From: Synechococcus sp. C9 | GTDB lineage: Bacteria > Cyanobacteriota > Cyanobacteriia > Gloeomargaritales > Gloeomargaritaceae | DNA length: 64,000 nt | Reading direction: 5' to 3' | Assembly: GCF_022984075.1 (NCBI RefSeq) | Contig: NZ_JALAAD010000001.1 | Coordinates: 372,001-436,000 of the forward strand | Program-made: the position numbers and the translations under genes | Part shown: piece after piece, positions 27,220-36,917 of the stretch | Numbering within the stretch: the stretch's first letter is position 1 | Layout of the letters: the number at the start of each line of letters is the position of its first letter | The notes under the pieces: model-generated | What the model saw: only the letters and a program-made list of their open reading frames with translations | Databases searched by the model: none | What the model was told of the DNA's origin: nothing

Positions 27220-28950
27220 TTAATAATGGTTCCCCACCTTGCGATGGTGCACCGCCGTCAACCCCTCCGGTTTGGCAACCCGCCCCGTATCCACCGTGGC
27301 ATAGACAATCCAATGGTCAGAACATTCCATCCGGGTGGCTACCGTACATTCTAAGTACGCCAACGCCTCGGTCAAAATCGGCGCCCCATTGCTGGCGGTC
27401 TGGGTTTTCACCCCGGCAAAGCGGTCATCCCCTGGCGCAAACCGTTTCAAAAAGTGCTTCATCAGGTGTTGGTAATTCCCCGCTTCCAGCACATTCAAAA
27501 CAAAGTGATCCCCGACCTGCATCAGGGCTTCAATCGCCCGGTCCTTCGCCACCGCAATCGTTAAACCCAAGGGCTGAAAACTCGCCTGCGCCACCCAACT
27601 GGCCAGCATCGCCCCGCTCCGTTCCCCCTGTTTGGCTGTGATGATGTACAGACCGCCGCTCAACCGTCCCAACGCCCGGTCCAGGTCATTATCCAGGGCT
27701 TTCATCTGTTGGATGGTCCGGTCCCGATTCACCCATTGTCCGAGATCGGTGCCCGCCTCTTCCGCCCGTTGATAGGTCGCCGGGGTCGGTGCCCCTGTCC
27801 AACGCAGATGGGGGAAGGCTGTTTCCAACCCCAAATCCCGGAATTTTGCCGCCAAAACATGGATGGACTCGTCCTCGCCGCCGCCCGACTCAAACAATCC
27901 TACCCGTTGCTTTGCCTGGACAGAACCCAAAATCGTCCCCACCACCGCCCGGGTGTGCGGGGCAAATTCCCCAGTCACCGGGGGCATCCCCACCACCAGC
28001 CCCTGACTGCGCTCCACCAACTCCCGCACCTCTTGCAAATCCGCCGACTTCATATCCACCATTTCCACCGTCGCCCCCGCCTTGGTCGCCCCGTGGGCAA
28101 TCGCCTGGGAAATCCGGTCGCTATCCCCATAATCTGCTGTATAAAATACCGCAATGGTATTGCCCGCTTGGCTTTGCTCCTGACTCCATTGTTGGTAACG
28201 ATCCAGCCAGTCCGGGATGTAATGCTGAAGTAAGGGACCATGCCCCGTGGCAATCAAACGGGGTTGCCCCAGGGGAGCCATGCGTTTCAAGGCGGCCAGC
28301 ACCGACCGGGCATTCGGCCCCATCAAACAGTCGTAGTAATAGCGAAAATCCTCTTCAATTTCGGTCAGGGATTCATCGTAGAGGCGTTCCCGGCAGTAGT
28401 GCATCCCAAACACATCACAGGTAAATAAAATTTTACTGCCATGATCCCAGGTCAAAATCGTGTCCGGCCAATGCAAATTGGGGGCACTGATAAATTCCAA
28501 AATATGTCCCTGCCCCAGGTCAATTTTATCCCCCTGTTTGACCTGTAGCCGCTCGTAGGGACGATGAATAAAATTATCCAAAAATTGCAGGGCGACCTTG
28601 GAACCCACCACCGTCACCTGGGGAGCCAACGCTAAAATATCCCGCACCAAACCGCTGTGATCCGGCTCCGTGTGACTAATAATTAAATAATCCAGTTGGG
28701 TAAGATCAATTAATTCTTGAATTTGGGGGAGATATAATTCACGAAATTTGGCATGGGAGGTATCCACCAGGGCGGTTTTGTCCCCCTGAATTAAAAAGGA
28801 ATTGTAGGTGGTGCCGTTTTGCAAACCAAATTCAATATCAAACCGGTCCCGGTCCCAATCTAATGAACGAATAACCGTGGTTTGGTCGCCCAAATGTTCA
28901 ACCTGAAGCGTTAACCGTTTGGGTTGGGTCGGTGCAATGGTGGCAGTCAT
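27220..28950 (-). CDS. flv3: Flavodiiron protein, three-domain cyanobacterial type (Flv3-like)
   Basis: 576 aa: metallo-beta-lactamase-like diiron domain (1-250), flavodoxin domain (about 258-400) and a C-terminal flavin reductase domain specific to oxygenic phototrophs. The diiron ligands look canonical: HTEPDH, NLHWPD, FTCDVFG and ATGHGPLL. Flv1-type partners usually have these replaced, so this copy resembles Flv3 (or an Flv4-like paralogue). With a partner it reduces O2 to water using electrons from photosystem I. No second flv gene is nearby. It converges on the K+ channel gene with a 12-base gap. Confidence 0.87.
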   Translation of the reverse strand: MTATIAPTQPKRLTLQVEHLGDQTTVIRSLDWDRDRFDIEFGLQNGTTYNSFLIQGDKTALVDTSHAKFRELYLPQIQELIDLTQLDYLIISHTEPDHSGLVRDILALAPQVTVVGSKVALQFLDNFIHRPYERLQVKQGDKIDLGQGHILEFISAPNLHWPDTILTWDHGSKILFTCDVFGMHYCRERLYDESLTEIEEDFRYYYDCLMGPNARSVLAALKRMAPLGQPRLIATGHGPLLQHYIPDWLDRYQQWSQEQSQAGNTIAVFYTADYGDSDRISQAIAHGATKAGATVEMVDMKSADLQEVRELVERSQGLVVGMPPVTGEFAPHTRAVVGTILGSVQAKQRVGLFESGGGEDESIHVLAAKFRDLGLETAFPHLRWTGAPTPATYQRAEEAGTDLGQWVNRDRTIQQMKALDNDLDRALGRLSGGLYIITAKQGERSGAMLASWVAQASFQPLGLTIAVAKDRAIEALMQVGDHFVLNVLEAGNYQHLMKHFLKRFAPGDDRFAGVKTQTASNGAPILTEALAYLECTVATRMECSDHWIVYATVDTGRVAKPEGLTAVHHRKVGNHY

Positions 28951-29055
28951 GCTTTTCCCCCCTAGTTATTTACATTTCTTAATTGATTTCCATGATAACG
29001 GAACCGGGGGGTGGCTGGGCATGGGCAGGATTGAATTTTTAATAACTGAGCCATA

Positions 29056-30735
29056 ATGATTCATTATCTATTGGGTGCCCTGTCCATGACTACAGCTGGT
29101 TTTCGTACCCTGCGCCCCCATGCGCTCCGCAGTTTACGGGGACTCCTGCCCTGGCATGACCGGCTGTTGACGGTGGACCCCCGCTCGGGCTACCTGGCGA
29201 GCCTTGACCCGCTCAGCGATGACACCCGGATCCTCAACCCGGAGACGACCCACTACCTCCAGGACGTGGGGGGGTGGAGCCTGGAAGGGGATGCCCTTTG
29301 GTTCACCGACCGGGAACAGGTGTATGTCAGTTATGTGCATCGGGAAGCGGGGCTATGGCAGTTGGCGGAACCGGTGTTGGCACTCACCCTGGACGACCAG
29401 GCGGAAGGCATTGTCAAACGGGGAGAATGGCTGTATATCAGCAGTCAGGGGCGGGGCTGTATCTGGGTCATCCGGGTCACGGATGGGAAGGTGGTGCAAA
29501 CCTGGCGCACTCCAGGGGTGGGGATTTCCCAGTTAGCCGTCCTGGAGGAAAAACTCTGGCTTTGTGATAACATTGAACAAACTTTGTACCAATTAAACTG
29601 GCAGACGGGTCAGGTGGAACTCGCCGTTCTTACCCCCTACGAGTCGCCGGTGGGGTTGGCGCAGTGGCGGGGGCGGTACTATGTCGCCTATGCGGGGGAG
29701 GAGCCGTACATCCGGGATGAGCCGAATGCCAGCCAGTCCTTGCAGTTGGGGTTTCGGGACCGGGTACTGGTGCATCCTTTGAGCTTTCAGTATTACCCGG
29801 AGGGGCAGTACACCCTCAGTAATGGTTATGTCCTGGAACTGAGCTATGTGGAGGAGTGGTGCCCCCTGGAGGAGGTGGATTTAGCGCAGGTGGAGTGGCG
29901 GATTGCCCTGCCTGCTACGACCCATCGTCAGCGGTTGCGGCGGGTGGAGCCAGTGGGACTGCCCTTTACCCTGGAGGAGGAGGCGGGACAGCCGGTGGCG
30001 GTGTTTCGCTTTGACCGTTTGACCCAACGGCAGGGGTTGATTTTTGGCTGGCGGGCGGAATTAGAAGTCTTTAGCATCAAATACCAAATCCCGGAGCATC
30101 CCGAAGTCCCCCCCCTTGAGCCGGAATTACAACAGCAGTATTTGGTAGATGACGATGAACTGAGTATGGATGAACCGATCATCCGGGCGGCGGCGCGGGA
30201 GGCGGTGGTCGGTGCCGAGACCTTCCCGGAACAATTGCTGGCGATTCGCAATTATGTCTATGACCGTCTGCGTTATCACATGAGAAGTACGATTGACCCA
30301 CCCCACATTGCCCTCCAGCGGGGGACGGGTTCCTGTGGGGAATACGTGGGGATCATGCTGGCGCTGTTGCGGTTGAATGGCATTGCCTGCCGGACGGTGG
30401 GGCGGTATAAATGCCCGAAAAACCCAGAATTGTTGGGGGTGCCGCTGTTTCCCCAGTTCAACCATGTGTGGCTGGAGGTGTACTGGCCGGGGCGGGGCTG
30501 GTTGCCCATCGAGTCCAACACGGATCATTTGCCGGAACGCCCTTGGTTGCAACCCCAGCGATTTTTCTTGGGCTTAGCCTGGTATCACTTGGAACTGGGG
30601 CGGGGGATTCGTTTTGAACGTCTGCGCCTCCCGGATGGCTCTCGCCCGGAGTTGGGCTTGGGGGATTTGGCCATTAATCACATTCGCTGTATTTTGCACG
30701 AAGAGATTGCCCCGCCTACCCCACCCGATACATGA
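29056..30735 (+). CDS. Transglutaminase-like protein with a beta-propeller-like N-terminus
   Basis: 559 aa. Residues about 15-240 contain repeated W-x-T, G-x-L-W-x and V-x-V blades suggesting a propeller (GWSLEGDALWFTDR, KLWLCDNIEQTLYQL). A linker follows, then a transglutaminase core at about 385-500: the catalytic Cys in GTGSCGEYVG, the His in FNHVWLEVYWPGRGW, and the third position in PIESNTD, where Asp is more usual. Function is unknown; cysteine-protease or peptide cross-linking activity are options. The ATG at 29086 is an alternative start. Its last 20 bases overlap the convergent caspase-like gene. Confidence 0.65.
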   Translation: MIHYLLGALSMTTAGFRTLRPHALRSLRGLLPWHDRLLTVDPRSGYLASLDPLSDDTRILNPETTHYLQDVGGWSLEGDALWFTDREQVYVSYVHREAGLWQLAEPVLALTLDDQAEGIVKRGEWLYISSQGRGCIWVIRVTDGKVVQTWRTPGVGISQLAVLEEKLWLCDNIEQTLYQLNWQTGQVELAVLTPYESPVGLAQWRGRYYVAYAGEEPYIRDEPNASQSLQLGFRDRVLVHPLSFQYYPEGQYTLSNGYVLELSYVEEWCPLEEVDLAQVEWRIALPATTHRQRLRRVEPVGLPFTLEEEAGQPVAVFRFDRLTQRQGLIFGWRAELEVFSIKYQIPEHPEVPPLEPELQQQYLVDDDELSMDEPIIRAAAREAVVGAETFPEQLLAIRNYVYDRLRYHMRSTIDPPHIALQRGTGSCGEYVGIMLALLRLNGIACRTVGRYKCPKNPELLGVPLFPQFNHVWLEVYWPGRGWLPIESNTDHLPERPWLQPQRFFLGLAWYHLELGRGIRFERLRLPDGSRPELGLGDLAINHIRCILHEEIAPPTPPDT

Positions 30736-32530
30736 GGGACAGACCCGCCCAGGTATCCAGGTGCAGTTCGTAGGTGTCCTTGGGGGCGGAGGTGAGCTGG
30801 TGCAGGTGGGCAAGAATCGCCTGGGCGAGGGGCAGGGGTTCCGGGGGCAGGGGGGTCGCCCATGCGGAGGTGCCCAGTAAAAGGCGCAACTCCGTCAGTC
30901 CGGGGGTGGCGGGGGCGGTGAGGGTGAGGGTAACCGGGGTCTGGGGGGGCAGAACCTGGGGCGGGTGGGGGGTGATTTCCTGGTTGGCCTGGATGGTCAA
31001 GGGTAGGGCAAACAGGGGTTGGGCTTCCCGGTGGCTGACCTGGCAGGTGAGGGGGCTGGCGGCGGCCAAGGTGGGAATGTCCTGGCTGAGGCCGGTGGCG
31101 GTGGCGGTGGGTGCGGTGGTCTGGGTCAAGAGGAGCCGATCCGCCTGGGCGAGCCGGACGGTCAGGTTCAGGGGGGTGGCCGCCAGGTTATCGGTTAATT
31201 GCAGGAGTTTGACCGCCAGGAGGTTTTGCAGGCGGGGAATCAGGCGTTTGATCGCCGCCTTGACCGTCTCATCCGCCTCCCCTTCCGTGCCGAGCAGGAG
31301 GTCGTGGCCGGGGGAAAACAGCCCGTAGGTGGTGGGGGTGACCCGTCCCAGCAGGCAATCCACCCGTTGTTCCCCCACCTTGACCGTATTGACATAACTC
31401 AAACTGCCCAGGGCACTGGTGGCATCCACCCGTTCGATGCGCTCCAGGTCGGCGGCCAGGGCAATGGTCACACTTACGTTGCTTGGCACGACCCGCACCC
31501 GTTCCCGCACCCAATCCCCCACCTGGACGGAGCCGGGGTTGGTGGTTTTACCGATCAGGCCATTGCGGGAGCGCAGTACCAGCCTCACCCCCTGGGGGGT
31601 TTCCAGTTGGGATTCGGGGGCTAAAGCCGCCAAAATCCAGGGAGCCAGCCCCGCCAGCACACATTCCACCCCGTCGGCATTCACCTGCACTACCCGTCCC
31701 GCCGCCCCCACCGCCACCGGCAGTCCCCGGGGGGCACCCACCATTTCCGGTGCCTGTTGGGAACCCACGGTCTGGGCAATCTGGGCGGCCACCTCCACCA
31801 AAATCGGGGCGGGGGTCGTGCCCCACAGGGTCTGGGTGAGGGCGTAGGTTAATGTACCTGCACTAAACCCCGCCCAGAGGGCTTCGGTGGCGATACTCCC
31901 CGGGCGGGCGGCTCGGAATAGCACCCCCGGCGGGCGAGAATTAGGTGGGGGGGTGGACAACCCCTCTTGAACGGACGGGCAGGCTCGCACCCGCATATTG
32001 CCGCAGGCAAAACTCCCCGGATAGTCATACCCCGTATCCAAGACGGTGATCACCTGTTCCGTGGGCAATTGCCGCAACCAGTCCAGCAATTCCCCCTCCC
32101 CAATCCCGTTTTCAATACCGTTCCCCATGCCGTCAAACCCCGCATCGCTAGGCAGGAGCATGGGTTGAGCCGACCGAGTCCCATAGCCGCTAAAATGCAC
32201 GACCACCACATCCCCCGCTCGGGCCTGCTGGGCTAAATGCTCCTGAAAGGCTTGGCGAATCTGGCTACGGCTGGCCTGGGCATCGGTCAAGGTCAGCACA
32301 TCCGTCGGGGCAAACCCAAACCGCCCACAGAGCAATTCCCGCTGGAGCCACACATCCGTCCCACACCCGGCAAGGGCAGGGGTCTTGGTCAGGCGGGGGT
32401 AATGATTGATGCCAATTAACAGGGCCAGTTTGCGGGCAGTGGGGGCGGCCAACACCCGTCCGGTGCCCCAAAAAGCCCCCCCCAAGGTCAAGAGCATGGT
32501 TTGGAGCCAGGCACGCCGGGTATAGCCCAT
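30716..32530 (-). CDS. Caspase-like protein (orthocaspase family) lacking the catalytic dyad, with Tat-type signal
   Basis: 604 aa. The N-terminus MGYTRRAWLQTMLLTLGG is a twin-arginine-type signal. The p20-like fold follows from KLALLIGINHYP to about residue 185. Active family members have H-F-S-G-H-G with the catalytic His and D-x-C-H-S-G with the Cys. Here these read VHFSGYG (His replaced by Tyr) and VLDTGYDYPG (no Cys at the site), so peptidase activity is unlikely. The C-terminal 400 residues are repetitive beta-type sequence ending in PLPLAQAILAHLHQL. Such pseudo-enzymes are known among cyanobacterial orthocaspases. It is 11 bases downstream of sat. Confidence 0.78.
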   Translation of the reverse strand: MGYTRRAWLQTMLLTLGGAFWGTGRVLAAPTARKLALLIGINHYPRLTKTPALAGCGTDVWLQRELLCGRFGFAPTDVLTLTDAQASRSQIRQAFQEHLAQQARAGDVVVVHFSGYGTRSAQPMLLPSDAGFDGMGNGIENGIGEGELLDWLRQLPTEQVITVLDTGYDYPGSFACGNMRVRACPSVQEGLSTPPPNSRPPGVLFRAARPGSIATEALWAGFSAGTLTYALTQTLWGTTPAPILVEVAAQIAQTVGSQQAPEMVGAPRGLPVAVGAAGRVVQVNADGVECVLAGLAPWILAALAPESQLETPQGVRLVLRSRNGLIGKTTNPGSVQVGDWVRERVRVVPSNVSVTIALAADLERIERVDATSALGSLSYVNTVKVGEQRVDCLLGRVTPTTYGLFSPGHDLLLGTEGEADETVKAAIKRLIPRLQNLLAVKLLQLTDNLAATPLNLTVRLAQADRLLLTQTTAPTATATGLSQDIPTLAAASPLTCQVSHREAQPLFALPLTIQANQEITPHPPQVLPPQTPVTLTLTAPATPGLTELRLLLGTSAWATPLPPEPLPLAQAILAHLHQLTSAPKDTYELHLDTWAGLSLMYRVG

Positions 32531-32541
32531 ATTGCCCCCCG

Positions 32542-33696
32542 TTAATCCCGCATGGCCGCAATCAAAATGGCCGCCACCTCGGGTCGGCTAAATTCCGGGG
32601 GGGGAGCTTCGCCCCGGCGCAGTAATTCCCGCACCTTGGTACCCGAAAGATGGATGCGCTCCTCCGGTAAACTAGGGCTGGTTTTGCTGGTTGCCATCCC
32701 CTGGGTACGAGGGCAATAGAAGGCGTGTTCAAAAAACAGGGGGGTGATCCCCAGCGCCTGCGGGTCAAATTCCCGAAAAATCTCCTGCGCCTCGTAGGTG
32801 CCGTAGTAATTCCCCACCCCCGCATGGTCCCGCCCCACGATGAAATGGGTACAGCCGTAATTTTTCCGCACCAGGGCGTGGAAAATCGCCTCCCGGGGCC
32901 CCGCATAACGCATCGCCGCCGGATTCACCCCCAACACCACCCGCTGGGGAGGGAAATAGCGTTCCAACATCACCTCATAACAGCGCATCCGCACCTCCGC
33001 CGGGATGTCATCGCTTTTGGTCGCCCCCACCAAGGGATGCAAAAACAACCCGTCCACGATTTCCAACGCACATTTTTGGATATATTCATGCGCCCGATGA
33101 ATGGGATTGCGGGTCTGGAACCCCACCACCGTCCGCCAACCCCGTTCCTGAAACACCTGACGGCTTTTACGGGGCGGCAAATGGTAGGCAGGAAAGGGCG
33201 GCGTGGGCAACCGCCACACCCAAATTGGTCCCCCCAGATACACCGACCCCTGATCCAGCAGGGCCTGCACCCCCGGATGGGCGGTTTCCGTGGTTTTATA
33301 AACCCGTTGCGCCTCCCGTTCCTGGTCCGGGCGGTAGAGTTCTTGCACTTCCATCGCCCCGATCACGGTTCCCTGGTTGTCTGCCAAACGCACCCAAATC
33401 CCCGGGGTTAACCCCGCCGCCACCGCCTCCGTCACCGCCAGGGTAATCGGGATCGTCCAGGGCAGACCATTCGCCAAGTGCATGGTGTCCACTACCGCCC
33501 GGTAGTCCGCCTCCCCCATGAACCCGGTCAGGGGACTCAACCCCCCCGTGGCGATCATTTCCACATCCGAGAGGGCACGCTCGCCCAAGGTCACAGTCGG
33601 TGCCCCCTGGGTTTGGGCCAGCCATTGCGCCTCAGCCGCCGGTGCGACCACCCGGTCAATCAACACCCCTCCGTGGGGAGCAATTCCCAAATCCAC
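32542..33696 (-). CDS. sat: Sulfate adenylyltransferase (ATP sulfurylase)
   Basis: 384 aa enzyme that makes APS from sulfate and ATP, the first step of sulfate assimilation. Key motifs are [17 protein letters not shown] (QTRN and HxxH), [17 protein letters not shown] and [15 protein letters not shown]. The start codon is GTG (33696). The length is as in other cyanobacteria. It precedes the caspase-like gene on the same strand by 11 bases, probably one transcript. Confidence 0.95.
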   Translation of the reverse strand: MDLGIAPHGGVLIDRVVAPAAEAQWLAQTQGAPTVTLGERALSDVEMIATGGLSPLTGFMGEADYRAVVDTMHLANGLPWTIPITLAVTEAVAAGLTPGIWVRLADNQGTVIGAMEVQELYRPDQEREAQRVYKTTETAHPGVQALLDQGSVYLGGPIWVWRLPTPPFPAYHLPPRKSRQVFQERGWRTVVGFQTRNPIHRAHEYIQKCALEIVDGLFLHPLVGATKSDDIPAEVRMRCYEVMLERYFPPQRVVLGVNPAAMRYAGPREAIFHALVRKNYGCTHFIVGRDHAGVGNYYGTYEAQEIFREFDPQALGITPLFFEHAFYCPRTQGMATSKTSPSLPEERIHLSGTKVRELLRRGEAPPPEFSRPEVAAILIAAMRD

Positions 33697-33758
33697 AGCC
33701 CATTGATGAATGCTACTGCTTGTATCCTACTGGATTTCGGGTCAATATCCCGGCAAAC

Positions 33759-35183
33759 CTAACCTTCCGGGGACTCAGCAGACCCCATCGCTTTGCGTTC
33801 CGCCAGTCGGAGCAAAATTTCGGCGTGTTTTTCCCGGGTGATGGGATAAAAATAGGCAAACACCAACCCCAAAATCAACACCAGGGTGGGCAAAGGCCCA
33901 ATCATCACCCGAATCGTCCACAAAGCTGATGGGGGCTGGATCGGTTCCGGTTGTCCCGCCACGGTTTTGATAAACCCCGATAGCTCCAAGGCTTGCCCCA
34001 CCAGAAATAAGCCAATTGCCAAACCAATTTTTTGCAAAAACACCATCAGCGCATAAAAAATCCCCTCCCGCCGTTGTCCCGTTTGCAATTCATCCACCTC
34101 AATCACATCGGGAATCATCGACCAGGGGATTAAATAAGCCGTCGCCACCCCCACCCCAGCGCACACCGCCAGGAGAAACATGAGCGCCGTTTGCCCCGGT
34201 TGCAGAAAAAATAAACCCGTTTGCGCCCCAATCCACGCCACCATTCCCAGCCCATACACCTGTTTTTTCCCCAGGGTTTCGCTTAATTTTGCCCAGACAA
34301 ACAGCATGATCAACGCCGTCACCTGCACCGCCAGCACCACCTGGGTAAAGGCTTGGTCGGTCAAACCCATCCAATTTTTCACAAAATAGGGAATAATCGC
34401 CACCGTATTTTGCACCGCCAACCAGGAACAGAGATAAATGCCAATCACAAACAAAAACGGGCGATTCCGCAAAGCAATCCGCACCTGCTCCCAAAGAGGC
34501 ATGGGGGTTTCCTGCGTCGTTTCCCGGCGAGTCCGTTCCGCCCGCACCGCCCGGGGGTAAATTCCCCCCACACACCAATACAGGGGCAAGGTAATCAAAA
34601 CCGCCCCCACCCCCCCCAACACCAGATATTGTTGCAACGGTTGATTGGGCAAAAGCTGAAAAATCACCAACGCCAAAATGAGCGAAAGAATACTGCCCCC
34701 AATCGAAAACCCAAAGCGAAAACTATTCAAACTGGTGCGCTCGTCGTAATCCTGGGTCAATTCCGCCGTCAAAGCCGTGTAGGGCAAATTCACCACCGTA
34801 TAAAACGTATTGACCGCAATGGCGACCAAAACGTAATACCAAAACAGGAGCCATTGATTTTGCGCCGGGTCAGGGGTAAATTGGGGCACCCACCACAGGA
34901 AAAAAAAACTCACCCCAAAGGGAATCGCCCCCCAAAACATCCAAGGTAACCGGCGTCCCCAGGAATTACGGGTACGGTCGCTCAAAACCCCGATCAGCGG
35001 GTCATTGATGGCATCCCAAACTTTCCCGACCAGTAAAACCGTCCCCGCTAAACCCGGATTCAACCCCGCCACATTGGTAAAAAAAATCAACTGAAACACC
35101 ACCATCAAATTGGCGGCTATGGCTGGACCCAAATCCCCCGCCCCGTAACTGAGTTTTTCCCAAAACGACAGCCGCTGATTCAT
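33759..35183 (-). CDS. MelB-type sugar:cation symporter (GPH family, MFS)
   Basis: 474 aa with 12 predicted membrane spans. The N-terminus has SYGAGDLGPAIAANLMVVF and KVWDAINDPLIGVLSDRTRNSWGRRLPWM, the classic GPH/MelB signature with the cation-site aspartates. GPH members move melibiose, other galactosides, xylosides or glucuronides with Na+ or H+. The substrate here is unknown. ATG 35183 is preceded by an in-frame TTG. It is divergent from cimA, with only 53 bases between start codons. Confidence 0.85.
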   Translation of the reverse strand: MNQRLSFWEKLSYGAGDLGPAIAANLMVVFQLIFFTNVAGLNPGLAGTVLLVGKVWDAINDPLIGVLSDRTRNSWGRRLPWMFWGAIPFGVSFFFLWWVPQFTPDPAQNQWLLFWYYVLVAIAVNTFYTVVNLPYTALTAELTQDYDERTSLNSFRFGFSIGGSILSLILALVIFQLLPNQPLQQYLVLGGVGAVLITLPLYWCVGGIYPRAVRAERTRRETTQETPMPLWEQVRIALRNRPFLFVIGIYLCSWLAVQNTVAIIPYFVKNWMGLTDQAFTQVVLAVQVTALIMLFVWAKLSETLGKKQVYGLGMVAWIGAQTGLFFLQPGQTALMFLLAVCAGVGVATAYLIPWSMIPDVIEVDELQTGQRREGIFYALMVFLQKIGLAIGLFLVGQALELSGFIKTVAGQPEPIQPPSALWTIRVMIGPLPTLVLILGLVFAYFYPITREKHAEILLRLAERKAMGSAESPEG

Positions 35184-35236
35184 CAAACCCGCCTTACAAT
35201 TAAAATTGTTCTTTGCCCTGCCGATTCACCCCGTAC

Positions 35237-36823
35237 ATGGAGCGCATTTGGATTTACGATACCACCCTGCGAGACGGTGCCCAGCGGGAAGGCTTGTCCT
35301 TGAGTTTGGAAGATAAACTCCAGATTGCCCACCTGCTCGACCAATTGGGGGTGCCCTTCATCGAGGGGGGTTGGCCGGGTGCCAATCCCAAGGATGTGCA
35401 ATTTTTTTGGCAGTTGCAACAGGAACCCCTGACCCAGGCGCAGTTGGTGGCCTTTTGTTCCACCCGCCGCCCCCGCACCACCGCCGCCGAAGACACGCTC
35501 CTGCAAGGGATTCTCGCTGCTGGCACCCCCTGGGTCACCGTATTTGGCAAGTCCTGGGATTTACACGTCACCGAGGGGCTGGGCACCACGTTAACCCAAA
35601 ACCTGGACATGATCGCCGACACGGTCACCTACCTGCGGAGTCAACACCGGCACGTCCTCTACGATGCGGAACATTGGTTTGACGGCTACCAGGCTAACCC
35701 GGAATACGCCCTCGCCACCCTGGAAACCGCTTACACCGCCGGGGCAGAATGGTTGGTACTTTGTGATACCAACGGCGGTACCTTGCCCCACCAAATCACG
35801 GAAATAGTCCAGCGGGTCAAAGCCCATTTTCCCCAGGCGCAGATCGGCATCCACACCCACAACGACAGCGGGACAGCGGTTGCCAATGCCCTGGCCGCCG
35901 TGCAAAGCGGTGCCCGCATGGTGCAGGGAACCATCAATGGCTACGGGGAACGGTGTGGGAATGCCAATTTATGTACATTAATCCCGAATTTGCAATTAAA
36001 ACTGAAGTATGACTGCATTACCCCTGCCCAGTTAACTCGCCTGGTGGAAGTTAGCCGAGCGGTGAGTGAACGGGTGAATTTGGCTCCCGATGACCATGCC
36101 CCCTATGTGGGGTTATCCGCCTTTGCCCATAAGGGCGGGGTACACGTGAGTGCGGTGGGCAAAAACCCCCTGACCTACGAGCACATCCAGCCGGAGCAGG
36201 TGGGGAATCAGCGGCGGGTGGTAATTTCCGAGCATTCTGGTCTCAGCAATATCATCGCCAAAGCCCAGGAGTTGGGTTTGCCCCTGGAGCGCACCCATCC
36301 CGCCACCCGGGAAGTTCTCCAGCGGCTCAAGGATTTGGAGGGGCAAGGGTATCAGTTTGAAGCCGCCGAAGCCAGTTTTGCCCTGTTGGTGCGGCAGGTG
36401 TTGGGACAACGGCACCCCCCTTTTGTACTGCATGGGTTCCAGGTGCATTGCCAGACCCAGGCGCAGGGGGAGGGGCATTGGAGTTCCTCGGTGGCAACCA
36501 TCAAAGTGGCGGTGGAGGGGCAGGAATTACTGACGGCGGCGGAGGGCAATGGCCCCGTTTCCGCATTAGACCGGGCCCTGCGGCGAGCCTTGGAGACTTT
36601 TTATCCCCAGGTGCGGGACTTTCACCTCAGCGATTACAAGGTGCGGGTCTTGGATGGGCAATCGGGGGCTGCCGCCACCACCCGGGTGTTGGTGGAATTT
36701 ACCCACGGGGCGCACCGGTGGACGACGGTGGGGGTATCCAGCAATATCATCGAAGCGTCCTATCAAGCAGTGGCGGAAGGGCTGGAATACGGGTTAATGC
36801 AGACCCATGCGCTGGTGGGTTAG
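35237..36823 (+). CDS. cimA: Citramalate synthase
   Basis: 528 aa DRE-TIM metallolyase that condenses acetyl-CoA and pyruvate to (R)-citramalate for threonine-independent isoleucine synthesis. It starts MERIWIYDTTLRDGAQREG, has IGIHTHNDSGTAVAN and GTINGYGERCGNANL, and carries the LeuA-type allosteric domain at the C-terminus (from about residue 390, ending GLEYGLMQTHAL). I use the ATG at 35237 rather than an upstream TTG. 2-Isopropylmalate and homocitrate synthases are related, but the REGLS opening and length fit the CimA group used by cyanobacteria. Confidence 0.9.
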   Translation: MERIWIYDTTLRDGAQREGLSLSLEDKLQIAHLLDQLGVPFIEGGWPGANPKDVQFFWQLQQEPLTQAQLVAFCSTRRPRTTAAEDTLLQGILAAGTPWVTVFGKSWDLHVTEGLGTTLTQNLDMIADTVTYLRSQHRHVLYDAEHWFDGYQANPEYALATLETAYTAGAEWLVLCDTNGGTLPHQITEIVQRVKAHFPQAQIGIHTHNDSGTAVANALAAVQSGARMVQGTINGYGERCGNANLCTLIPNLQLKLKYDCITPAQLTRLVEVSRAVSERVNLAPDDHAPYVGLSAFAHKGGVHVSAVGKNPLTYEHIQPEQVGNQRRVVISEHSGLSNIIAKAQELGLPLERTHPATREVLQRLKDLEGQGYQFEAAEASFALLVRQVLGQRHPPFVLHGFQVHCQTQAQGEGHWSSSVATIKVAVEGQELLTAAEGNGPVSALDRALRRALETFYPQVRDFHLSDYKVRVLDGQSGAAATTRVLVEFTHGAHRWTTVGVSSNIIEASYQAVAEGLEYGLMQTHALVG

Positions 36824-36917
36824 TCTTTTACCCTGGTAACTATGGGTAAAATCACTGACAGAAGGGGCGGTGGTTGGTTATTCTGAACCGTAGGACGAAC
36901 CTTAGGCGGGCAAGGTT

